Made by a program: the position numbers and the translations under genes. 64,000 nucleotides of DNA, taken from NCBI GenBank assembly GCA_016125215.1, contig WGMF01000002.1, forward strand, positions 114,486 through 178,485, written 5' to 3'. Of this stretch, positions 36,607 to 44,568 are shown in pieces; positions within the stretch are counted from its first letter, which is position 1; the number at the start of each line of letters is the position of its first letter. This stretch comes from Phycisphaera sp. (GTDB taxonomy: Bacteria; Planctomycetota; Phycisphaerae; Phycisphaerales; Phycisphaeraceae). Under the pieces are notes generated by a model. It saw only the letters and a program-made list of their open reading frames with translations. It did no database searches and was not told the origin of the DNA.

Positions 36607-37617
36607 TTACTCGTTCGGGTCGTCAATGCCCTTGACCTGTTCGATCATCCACTTGGTGAAGCCTGTGATCGAGTGCGGGTCGGTTTCGGGTCCCACGGGA
36701 CGGCCGCGACCCGTGCCGTTGGGGAAGAGGTTGAGGTAGTAGTGCATGTGCGGATCGTGCTTGGGCAACCCGGCTTTCCAGTAGGCCTCCATCCAGTCGC
36801 GCTCGATGAACTCGTGGTACTCCTTGCACTTCCAGATGATCGGGCCGAAGTAGAAGATGTAATCCTTGCCCTGCGCCAGCGTCCACTTCGCGCCGTGGAC
36901 AACCTTCTCCGGCGCGGACCATCCCGTCTCGAGCGGCCAGTGGCGGTTGAACTGATGCACCTCGAGGCAGACGCCCTCCATCTTGTCGAGGATCGGCTTG
37001 ACCCTCGGGTCATCCGCGAAGAACGTCGGGTGCTGCACCATCTGGATGAGCCGGTAGTTGTCGTGCTTGAGCAGGCCCTGCGCGTGGCCGTCCTTGAAAA
37101 GCTGACGCACCCTGTCCACGTCGTCACCATAAAGGATGCGTGTGTCTTCCTTGAACGGCCCGGGCTTGGCGTCTTTGTGGCCCCGGTGGATCGCCAGGTC
37201 GTACTCACGGCAGATCAGGATGTCGCCCATCTCGCCGCCGTTGGCCTCCCAGTCGTGGATCAACTTGACGAGTAGGTTGTCTTTGGGGTCCAGCGTGTCG
37301 CGCTCGGCGCTCAGGCCCCAGTAGTATTCGCTGAAACCGAGTTTGGTTTTGAAGTCGCCCTGTTGCCAGCCCATGACCGTGTCGATGTTCGCCGCCACGA
37401 AGGGGTAGTTGCCCTTCTGTTGTTCGTAGGTCGGGCAGCCGGCCCAGGGTCCGCCGTGGTTGGCCTTGAGGTCGTTGTCGTTGCGCGGCAGGGGACGCAG
37501 GCCGACCAGCCCGTGCGTGGGTTGTGTCGTGTCGGCTTGTGCGAACGATGATAATGTACCCACCACGATCAGAGACAGTCCCAACACGGAGGCGGCAAAA
37601 TTCAAGGCGTTGAACAT
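36607..37617 (-). CDS. secreted protein of unknown function, possible glycoside-hydrolase-like fold
   Basis: 336 residues with a signal peptide (NFAASVLGLSLIVVGTLSSF, cleavage near AQA). The body is rich in Trp, Tyr, His and Asp (GFSEYYWGLSAERDTLDPKD, CLEVHQFNRHWPLETGW, KDYIFYFGPIIWKCKEYHEF), as in carbohydrate-active TIM barrels, but no family signature is recognised. It is divergent from the XylR-type regulator at 37692 and 36 bases upstream of the sulfatase start, suggesting one sugar-responsive operon. GGGGCACC precedes the ATG without a clear ribosome binding site. Confidence 0.6.
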   Translation of the reverse strand: MFNALNFAASVLGLSLIVVGTLSSFAQADTTQPTHGLVGLRPLPRNDNDLKANHGGPWAGCPTYEQQKGNYPFVAANIDTVMGWQQGDFKTKLGFSEYYWGLSAERDTLDPKDNLLVKLIHDWEANGGEMGDILICREYDLAIHRGHKDAKPGPFKEDTRILYGDDVDRVRQLFKDGHAQGLLKHDNYRLIQMVQHPTFFADDPRVKPILDKMEGVCLEVHQFNRHWPLETGWSAPEKVVHGAKWTLAQGKDYIFYFGPIIWKCKEYHEFIERDWMEAYWKAGLPKHDPHMHYYLNLFPNGTGRGRPVGPETDPHSITGFTKWMIEQVKGIDDPNE

Positions 37618-37639
37618 GATGGGGCACCTCGATCAGATT

Positions 37640-37668
37640 TTGACGAACGTCGGGTAGAATACTTTATC
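37640..37668 (+). promoter_or_regulatory. candidate promoter of the 37692 regulator
   Basis: TTGACG (37640-37645), 17-base spacer, TTTATC (37663-37668), in the 74-base gap to the divergent gene. Confidence 0.45.
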
Positions 37669-37691
37669 CGATCCTTCATCACCAAGCCCGG

Positions 37692-38909
37692 TTGCAAAAG
37701 CCAGTGGGACATCAAAACATTAAAGAGTTGATCGGTCAACGTCGGGATTGGAAGCCGATCGCGGTACACATCGACAACCAAAGCCCCGTGGCGATGCACC
37801 TGCTTGAACTGGCACAGCAGCGCAATTGGCAACTGGTGAATCTTGCCAAATTCAGCAGCCAGACCCCGCAAGACTTCAAGCCCCTGGGGGCATTGGTCAA
37901 CGCGTTACCCAGCGAAAAGCCCGTTCAGGCGCTCTTACAGTTGTCAATACCCATCGTGCGGATCGGCAGACTGCCCCATTTCGATGACCCCCTGGTGCCG
38001 GCGGTGATCTCCGATCGCATGGCCGTGGGACGTTTGGCCGCGGAGCACTTTGCCGAGCGCGGCTTCAGGCACCTGGCATACCAGGGTCGTGACCCGTGGC
38101 GTGACAGCAAATCGCTCTACGACGCCTACGAGTCACGCGGGAAGGAGTTGGGTTGCGTCTGCCACCTCCACCAGTTGGCCGCCAACAAGATCAAGAGCAA
38201 CATCACCGCTTCCCAGGACTGGTGGAGCGTGCTGCGTCTTGAGTTCATGAAGTGGATCGAGAGCCTGCCGCGCCCCGTGGGGTTGCTGGGGTACGGCGAC
38301 ACCGCGGCGGACAGGTACTGTCAATGGGTCACCGAGATGGGGCTGCGCGTCCCGGAAGACGTGGCCGTGCTGGGCGTGGACAACAACGTCTTTCAGTGCG
38401 AGAGCGCGTTGGTGCCGATCTCCTCCGTGGCCCCCAACACCCCGCTCATCGCCCAGACCGCGGTGGAGGTGCTCGAGCAACTCATGGCGGGCAAGTCTCT
38501 GGCCACCACCACGATCCAGGTCCCGCCTCTTGGCGTGGTCACACGCAAGAGCACCGATGTCCTGGCGGCCTCGGACCCCAACGTCATCAAGGCCCTGCGT
38601 TATATCTGGGACAACGTCACCGAAAACCTCGCCGTCGACCAGATCGCCCAATACGTGGGCGTCTCCAGGCGGACACTCGAACGCGCTTTCCAGCGCGAGC
38701 TTGGCCGCGGCGTCAATCAGGAGTTCCAACGCAGACGCCTCGAGAAAGCCCGTGACCTGCTCATCCACACCGATATGCGCATCTCGGCCATCTCCGACGC
38801 CCTGCAGTTCGGTTCGAGCAACTACTTCTGCCGTGTCTTCCGCGCCGCGTTCGGTGTGAACGCCTCGCATTACCGCAAAGAAAGCCAGCAGGAAAACCCA
38901 TCCCCGTAA
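37692..38909 (+). CDS. XylR-type transcription regulator (LacI-like sensor + AraC HTH), third copy
   Basis: About 405 residues. The start is uncertain: the longest frame begins with TTG at 37692, and TTG at 37728 would align the N-terminus better with the 8667 copy. The sensor domain (IAVHIDNQSPVAMHLLELAQ, RVPEDVAVLGVDNNVFQCES) covers ~20-290. The AraC HTH covers ~300-400 (LAVDQIAQYVGVSRRTLERA, RISAISDALQFGSSNYFCRV). It probably senses a sugar and controls the divergent sulfatase unit and/or the downstream oxidoreductase (38945, 35 bases after its stop). Confidence 0.86.
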   Translation: MQKPVGHQNIKELIGQRRDWKPIAVHIDNQSPVAMHLLELAQQRNWQLVNLAKFSSQTPQDFKPLGALVNALPSEKPVQALLQLSIPIVRIGRLPHFDDPLVPAVISDRMAVGRLAAEHFAERGFRHLAYQGRDPWRDSKSLYDAYESRGKELGCVCHLHQLAANKIKSNITASQDWWSVLRLEFMKWIESLPRPVGLLGYGDTAADRYCQWVTEMGLRVPEDVAVLGVDNNVFQCESALVPISSVAPNTPLIAQTAVEVLEQLMAGKSLATTTIQVPPLGVVTRKSTDVLAASDPNVIKALRYIWDNVTENLAVDQIAQYVGVSRRTLERAFQRELGRGVNQEFQRRRLEKARDLLIHTDMRISAISDALQFGSSNYFCRVFRAAFGVNASHYRKESQQENPSP

Positions 38910-38944
38910 CCCGATATTACGTATTGCCTCAGGTCGAACAAGCC

Positions 38945-40372
38945 ATGACTACAAAAACGATCCCCGTCAGCCTTCCCCGTGAGGTGCCACTCATCACTCA
39001 AGCGCAAGTCCTCGTCGTCGGGGGCGGGCCGGGGGGCATCGGCGCTGCGGTGGCGGCGGCACGCGGCGGGGCGGACACCCTGCTCGTCGAGCACTACGGG
39101 TTCCTCGGCGGCATGGCGACCGCCGGCGAAGTCAACCCCTTCATGCCCAACCACATCGACAGGCAATCCCTCGACACGGGCATCTTCGAGGAGTGGGTCG
39201 AACGCATGGCGCACTACGGCGGGGTCCGTGGCGACCACACGCGCACATTCGACCCCAATGTCGCTCGCCTTGCCGCTGAAGACCTGTGCCTCGACGCAGG
39301 CGTCCGACTGCTCTACCACCACCGCGCAGCCCACGTCGAGTCATCCGACCGCCGCATCAGGGCCGTGGTGCTGCATTCCAAGAGCGGCCTGGGCGCGGTG
39401 AGAGCAAGCCAATACATCGACTCGACCGGTGACGGCGACGTGGCGGCGCTTGCGGGCTGCGCGTTTCACTTCGGTTCGGAGCAGACCGGCGGCGCCCAGC
39501 CGATGACGCTGTGCTTCAAGCTCAAGCTCGACCGCGCCTCCGCCCCCGACGGCAAGCGCGACCGCGACCTCTACCTGCTCATGCGTGAGAGCATGGACGA
39601 CATCCAGGCGGCCTACCGCAAGGCCCAGGAAGACGGTCGCATCGAGTGCCCGCGCGAGAACGTGCTGGTCTTCCGCGGCGTGGACGACGACGTGGTCCAT
39701 TTCAACACCACGCGCGTGATCCGAAAATCCTCGATCAAGGGCGACGAACTCTCCGCCGCCGAGGTCGAAGCCCGCAGGCAGCTGCGCCAGATCATCGACG
39801 TGTTGCGATCAGAGGTGCCGATCTTCAAAAACGCACGCATCTACTCCATCGCACCGCAGATCGGCATCCGTGAGTCCCGACGCATCATCGGTCGCAATTA
39901 CGTCACCGTTGAAGATTACAAAGCCGCTCGGCGTTACCCCGACGCGGTGGCGCGTGTGCGCTACGGTATCGACATCCACAACCCCGAGGGCAAGGGCACG
40001 ACCATCATCCACCTCGACCCCGGCGTGTGGTACGAAATCCCCTGGGGCAGCCTGCTCCCGCGCGACACCGACAACCTTGCGATCGGTAGCCGGTGCATCT
40101 CGGTCGACCACGCGGTCCATTCGAGCGTGCGTGTGATGCCGCCGGTCTGTTCACTCGGTCAGGCGGCGGGCACAGCGGCGGCGCTGGCCGTTAAAGCCGG
40201 CTGCGATGTGAGTGAAGTGAATGGCATCACGCTCAACACCGAACTGCGCAAGGCCGGCCGCAACCTGCTCGAACACGACAGCGACCACGCCCCGACGCCC
40301 GTGCGGTCACCCGAACAGCAGGAAAAGAAGCTGGCTGCGCAATCCAAAGCGGCGGGCAACTTCTCAGCCTGA
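38945..40372 (+). CDS. FAD-dependent oxidoreductase (FAD_oxidored family)
   Basis: 475 residues from the ATG at 38945. The N-terminal dinucleotide fold is AQVLVVGGGPGGIGAAVAAA, followed by YGFLGGMATAGEVNPF, and later IDSTGDGDVAALAGC and IGSRCISVDHAVHSSVRVMP. This is the FAD-dependent family common beside carbohydrate and sulfatase genes in planctomycetes and Bacteroidetes; its substrates are not known. The protein has no signal peptide, so it is probably cytoplasmic. It likely shares a transcript with the XylR-type regulator upstream. Confidence 0.85.
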   Translation: MTTKTIPVSLPREVPLITQAQVLVVGGGPGGIGAAVAAARGGADTLLVEHYGFLGGMATAGEVNPFMPNHIDRQSLDTGIFEEWVERMAHYGGVRGDHTRTFDPNVARLAAEDLCLDAGVRLLYHHRAAHVESSDRRIRAVVLHSKSGLGAVRASQYIDSTGDGDVAALAGCAFHFGSEQTGGAQPMTLCFKLKLDRASAPDGKRDRDLYLLMRESMDDIQAAYRKAQEDGRIECPRENVLVFRGVDDDVVHFNTTRVIRKSSIKGDELSAAEVEARRQLRQIIDVLRSEVPIFKNARIYSIAPQIGIRESRRIIGRNYVTVEDYKAARRYPDAVARVRYGIDIHNPEGKGTTIIHLDPGVWYEIPWGSLLPRDTDNLAIGSRCISVDHAVHSSVRVMPPVCSLGQAAGTAAALAVKAGCDVSEVNGITLNTELRKAGRNLLEHDSDHAPTPVRSPEQQEKKLAAQSKAAGNFSA

Positions 40373-40385
40373 CTTCAAAGCGCTG

Positions 40386-40416
40386 ACCTACCCTCCCTCT
40401 TCAGAAGGATGGGGGC
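40386..40416. repeat. degenerate copy of the cloverleaf repeat arm
   Basis: CCCTCCCTCTTCAGAAGGAT followed by GGGGGCGG resembles the right arm of the element at 53945-54072 (CCCCTCCCTC, loop, GAGGGAGGGG). It lies between two convergent stops. Confidence 0.4.
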
Positions 40417-40433
40417 GGTTGATACCCGTTGAT

Positions 40434-42449
40434 CTATTCGCGCAGCTTCAGGTCGCTTGTCAGTCGGAGCGAATACACGGAGTTGTCCGGCTTGGTGACC
40501 TTGACTACAAAACCCTCATCATTTCGGGCCAGTTTCAAGCCGAGCTTCTCACCGCCGGGGTTGAGCGCGGTGACGTGCAGGTTGTCGCGCGACGGGCCGG
40601 TCATCCAACGGATGATCTTCGTCTGCTCGGCTGGGTAACTGGGCATGCCAGACGATTGCTGGATGACACCCTTGCCCAACGAAACGAAGGTCATGGTCAG
40701 TGCCTTGCCATCCTTGGTGAGTTTGACCCAGTCGTTGCCGGCCTCGACGCCGGCGTAGGTGTGGAAACGCGACTCGATGGCGTGGCGTGGCGCCGAGTCG
40801 ATGACCAGCCAATACTCACTATTGATTAGAAGTATCAGCCTGCCGATGAACCCGCGCCAGCGGTTCATGTAGGCCCTCGACCCGTCGATGCGGATGCCCA
40901 TGACCCCGTTGCCCTGAACGACCTCGGTGGTTGTGCATTCCGCGTCGTGGTCACAGCCCAGGCCGTCGACAAAGAGCGTGCTCTTGGCCGCGGCGCTGCG
41001 GCTGTAGAGGTCCGATCCCCGGCCGGTGTAGTTGACCGCCATGACGCCGCCCCTCTGGTCGTCGATGAAGCGCACGCCGTCAACCATGCACTTGAAGCTC
41101 AACAGGTCGATGTGGCCGTGACCGGTGATCTTGCTGCTGCCGCCGCGCGCGGTCAGACGGAGCCGGGGGAAGGCCGAGTCGTCCGCCAGCGCCGCCCAGC
41201 CCAGGCCCTCGTACACCCGGGCAATCGGGTCTTTCTCGGCCTCGTGTGAGGCATTGAGCTGCTGCATCTGCTCGACCGTCGGGATGAAGTCGGCGGCGTA
41301 GAGGATGTCGCCGGTGTAGGTCCGACCGAGGCGGTCTCGTTTGTCCGCCGGTGGCGCGGGGGAGACTTCATCGAGGAGATACGCCGCGGCACGCAGCGCC
41401 GCCTCGGGGTTGTGGGTGCGCTTGGCGACCATGAAGAACATGCCCGTCGGGTGCCAGCCGTCGTTGTCACCGAACGTCAGGCCGGTGAAGTCGAGCGGGA
41501 AGTTGAGCGACTTGCCGATCTCGGGGATGTCGAATGCCGGGTGCTTTTTCCCCGTGGCGTTTTCGTAACTCAACAGGTAACGCATGGCGTAATGCATCCC
41601 GTAGTTCCAGTAACCCGTGCCCTCGTGACAGCCCCCGTCGTTGGTGATGTAGCTCTTGAAGTATTCACCCAGTGACTTTTCGACAAAAGGAATGAGCTTG
41701 CGCACCTCGGGTCGGTCGTCGTAAAACGCAAGCGCAAGCATCCCCATGCCGCCGGCACAGACGCCGTTCCAGTTCGACCACTGCTTGTTCACCCACCACG
41801 GGTTGCGGTCGTAGGCGCGCAGCGCCTGCATGAGATAAAACTTATCAAGCACGTCGTTGAAAACCTTCATCTCCGACTCTGTGATGTCCGGCCGAAACAC
41901 GTCGTACATCAGGGCAACATCCGCACAGTGCTCGCCGTAGCTCAGGCAGAAAAACATCTTGTCCTCGATCGGCGTGTTCGGGTTGGCCTCGCAACTGATG
42001 TGCTTCCAGTTGAGGATGTTGGCCAGGTGCTTCATGGCCGCGGCGCGGTACTTGGGGTCGTGTGTGAGCACGTAGGCACAGGTCAGCGTCTGGAGGTGGC
42101 TGGCAATGGCGCGGGTGCCTTGCTGCTGTGCGGGGGCTTCGCCCTCGGCGATGGGCACGGTGTCCACGAGCCAGTCGGCGTCGGCGATCACCCGCGCCGC
42201 CGCGGTTTGGAGGTAGGGCGTGTGCAGTTTGTCCTTGAGGTGCAGCAGCGTCTCCTCGGGCACCCACAGCCGCGGGTGGGGTTTGAGGTGTAACACCTCA
42301 TCACCAATCACAACGCCGCCGACATCGGCACTCGCGGACAAGATCGGCGTAACGGTGGTCAGAAGCAACATCGTTGCCGCAGCACAGATCAAAGAAGTCT
42401 TATTCAATGTCGTTATCCAAGGGGGGGGTGTCGTGTCAAAACATTTCAT
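40434..42449 (-). CDS. secreted heparinase II/III-like polysaccharide lyase
   Basis: 671 residues from the ATG at 42449; the hydrophobic signal segment (LICAAATMLLLTTVTPILSA) begins ~20 residues in, so a later non-ATG start at 42407 is possible. The (alpha/alpha)6 toroid covers ~60-390, with NWNGVCAGGMGMLALAF and HEGTGYWNYGMHYAMRYLL, where the Asn/His and Tyr residues used by PL15/PL17/PL21-type lyases lie. The C-terminal beta-sheet region has the Hepar_II_III motif GHGHIDLLSFKCMVDGVRF. It probably beta-eliminates a uronate polymer such as alginate or a glycosaminoglycan; the exact polymer is unknown. It is convergent with the FAD oxidoreductase. Confidence 0.85.
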   Translation of the reverse strand: MKCFDTTPPPWITTLNKTSLICAAATMLLLTTVTPILSASADVGGVVIGDEVLHLKPHPRLWVPEETLLHLKDKLHTPYLQTAAARVIADADWLVDTVPIAEGEAPAQQQGTRAIASHLQTLTCAYVLTHDPKYRAAAMKHLANILNWKHISCEANPNTPIEDKMFFCLSYGEHCADVALMYDVFRPDITESEMKVFNDVLDKFYLMQALRAYDRNPWWVNKQWSNWNGVCAGGMGMLALAFYDDRPEVRKLIPFVEKSLGEYFKSYITNDGGCHEGTGYWNYGMHYAMRYLLSYENATGKKHPAFDIPEIGKSLNFPLDFTGLTFGDNDGWHPTGMFFMVAKRTHNPEAALRAAAYLLDEVSPAPPADKRDRLGRTYTGDILYAADFIPTVEQMQQLNASHEAEKDPIARVYEGLGWAALADDSAFPRLRLTARGGSSKITGHGHIDLLSFKCMVDGVRFIDDQRGGVMAVNYTGRGSDLYSRSAAAKSTLFVDGLGCDHDAECTTTEVVQGNGVMGIRIDGSRAYMNRWRGFIGRLILLINSEYWLVIDSAPRHAIESRFHTYAGVEAGNDWVKLTKDGKALTMTFVSLGKGVIQQSSGMPSYPAEQTKIIRWMTGPSRDNLHVTALNPGGEKLGLKLARNDEGFVVKVTKPDNSVYSLRLTSDLKLRE

Positions 42450-42560
42450 CGGGCAGGATACGGTGCGCAGTAACACCCGGCTTGCCCGATCAGCCGACTG
42501 TCAAACGAACCGAGATGGAAAATATTGCCTGCCCCGCGGATCGTTCCGGGGGCGATGGAA

Positions 42561-43234
42561 CTATTGTGTGTAGCCCGCGGCGTCGGGGTGCGAGACGTCG
42601 CGGAGCATTTCGAGGTATTCGTTACAGAACCCTTTGAGCCAGAAACGGCCGTCTTTGTGCTTGCGGATTCTTATGGTGTTCTGGAACACCATCAGCAGGA
42701 CGATGCCCAGGATAAACAGCACAACCGAGACGATAAACGGTACCGGGATCAAACCCTCCCATTGCGTCCGATCAATCGCGTCGGCAATCACAAACGATGC
42801 GATAAAACCGAAGATGCCCATGCAAAAGACGCCCCCCGCGATCAGCAGCTTGCGCGTACGGTCGGCTTGGGCCTGCTGGCTCATGAAGTAGGTGACCTCG
42901 CACTTCTTGCGGACGATCAGGTACACGATCAGCAGGATGAGCCAGTCAAGAGTATCAACAGAAACAGCGCGGGATGGGCCCAGTAGAGTTTCTTCGTGAC
43001 CTGTTTGCCGCGTTGTTCCTCCGCGGTCAAGCCGGTCTTGACGCAGATGTTGGGCAACGTCGTGCGGTCTTCGACGACGACGTAACGGTCATCGACATAA
43101 AACTTGGCACGCCGCGCGGTGGCGGTCACACGCAAGCCGCACTCGGGGCACGTCCCACCCAGTACGGTGCCCCGCAGGTCGTAGCCACAGCCGGCACAGG
43201 GGATCGAGGGTTCGGTCGTCGATAGCGATGTCAT
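42561..43234 (-). pseudogene. zinc-ribbon plus membrane protein gene with a frameshift
   Basis: Two consecutive minus-strand frames make one protein. The first (43234-42929) has a zinc ribbon CAGCGYDLRG...CPECG, then NICVKTG and KKLYWAHPALFLLILL before a stop. The second frame (to 42561) continues with WLILLIVYLIVRKKCEVTYF and a further two membrane helices. Reading one frame to near 42947 and then the other gives ...LFLLILL-(D)-WLILLIVYLIVRKK..., the usual continuous layout of this common Phycisphaerae family. A single missing base around 42945-42950 explains it. It could be a true mutation or a sequencing error. Confidence 0.75.
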
Positions 43235-43328
43235 GACGGGTCTCCGGAAGTGACGACAACAGGATACCCATTTCCATCAAAAAGCAAACGGCTGCAAATA
43301 TGTGGTCACCCAGCGCATCCCTTAGCGG

Positions 43329-44396
43329 TTACCACCGGTGCACGCTCGGGCCGAAGGAAGCCTCGTAGAAGGATTGGGTCACGCGGCCGGGCGGGGCGAT
43401 CTCGTCGATGGCCTTGCGGTCGTCGTCGGTGATTGTGACCGCGAGCGAGCCGAGGTTGTCTTCGAGTTGTTCCATCGTGCGTGGTCCGATGATCGGGCTG
43501 GTGATGCCCGGCTGGTTCACGCACCACGCCAGGGCGAGCTGGCTGACGGTGCAGTTCTTTGTGGTGGCCAATTCCCTGAGCTTGTCGACGATGTCGTAGG
43601 CGGTGGTGTTGTCCAGCAGCGCCCCGCGGTGGAACTGTTTGGTGATGCGGGCACCGTCCGGCGCGCCCTGGCCTCGCGCATACTTGCCCGTGAGGAACCC
43701 GCCGGCCAGAGGCGACCAGGGGATCAAACCCATGCCAAACGTCCGGGCCATGGGGATCAGTTCGCGTTCGATGCGACGGTCTAACAAATTGTAAGGCGGC
43801 TGCTCGGTGACGAAACGGTTGAGGTTCAAGCGGTCAGAGCACCACAGCGCATCGACCACCTGCCACGCGGCGAACGTCGAGCACCCGATGTACCGCACCT
43901 TGCCCGCTTTGATGAGATCATCGAACGCGCGGAGCATCTCATCGGTCGCGCAGTCGGGGTGGGGTCGGTGGATCTGGTAGAGGTCGATGTAATCCGTCTG
44001 CAGGCGTTTGAGCGAGAGGTGGCACTGCTCGGTGATCTGCCTGCGAGAGTTGCCCCACTTGTTGGGGTCCAGGCGCGCATGCAGGGCGGTGGTGGGAGGG
44101 GCCCCCGGAAGGGCGCCGTTGCCCCCGTCCCGGAACATGTTGCCGTGGCACTTGGTGGCGAGCACGATGCGGTCGCGGTGGCCGTTGCGCTTGAGCGCCT
44201 CGCCGGTGACGATCTCGGACTGACCGGTGGAATAGACATTGGCCGTATCGAGGAAGTTGATGCCTTCGTTGATCGCGCGGTCGATGATGGCGTAACTGTC
44301 GTCGGGTGTGGTCTTGCCGCCGAACATCATGCACCCCAGGCACAGCGGGCTGACCCGGATGCCTGTGCGTCCGAGGTAGCGGTATTCAAAGTCCAT
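43329..44396 (-). CDS. aldo/keto reductase
   Basis: 355 residues. NAD(P)H-dependent oxidoreductase with the (beta/alpha)8 fold. Catalytic residues are visible: Asp in NFLDTANVYS, Tyr in the same segment, Lys in IVLATKCHG and His in DLYQIHRPH. The cofactor region is SPIIGPRTMEQLEDNLG. Its start YRYLGRTGIRVSPLCLGCMM is the AKR subfamily that includes YghZ- and YajO-like enzymes. It has no signal peptide. It probably reduces a sugar or aldehyde, but the substrate is unknown. Confidence 0.92.
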   Translation of the reverse strand: MDFEYRYLGRTGIRVSPLCLGCMMFGGKTTPDDSYAIIDRAINEGINFLDTANVYSTGQSEIVTGEALKRNGHRDRIVLATKCHGNMFRDGGNGALPGAPPTTALHARLDPNKWGNSRRQITEQCHLSLKRLQTDYIDLYQIHRPHPDCATDEMLRAFDDLIKAGKVRYIGCSTFAAWQVVDALWCSDRLNLNRFVTEQPPYNLLDRRIERELIPMARTFGMGLIPWSPLAGGFLTGKYARGQGAPDGARITKQFHRGALLDNTTAYDIVDKLRELATTKNCTVSQLALAWCVNQPGITSPIIGPRTMEQLEDNLGSLAVTITDDDRKAIDEIAPPGRVTQSFYEASFGPSVHRW

Positions 44397-44489
44397 GTGG
44401 GGCTCCTTGGGTTGGGATGAATAGTGAACCCAAGTGTAGTCCGGTCTGATTTACCGTGCAGGATGGAAGTGTGAAAAATTATCGAGTAT

Positions 44490-44520
44490 CACATGGCGGC
44501 CTCCGCGGCCACGCCATGTG
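44490..44520. repeat. dispersed hairpin CACATGGCG...CGCCATGTG
   Basis: A 9-bp perfect stem with a 13-base GC-rich loop, followed by GCACCC, downstream of the 44569 gene. Same type as 33454-33476. No T-tract. Confidence 0.55.
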
Positions 44521-44568
44521 GCACCCGACTGCGCGGGTGTGGCCAGGCTGTTTGTGACTTACATCTTG

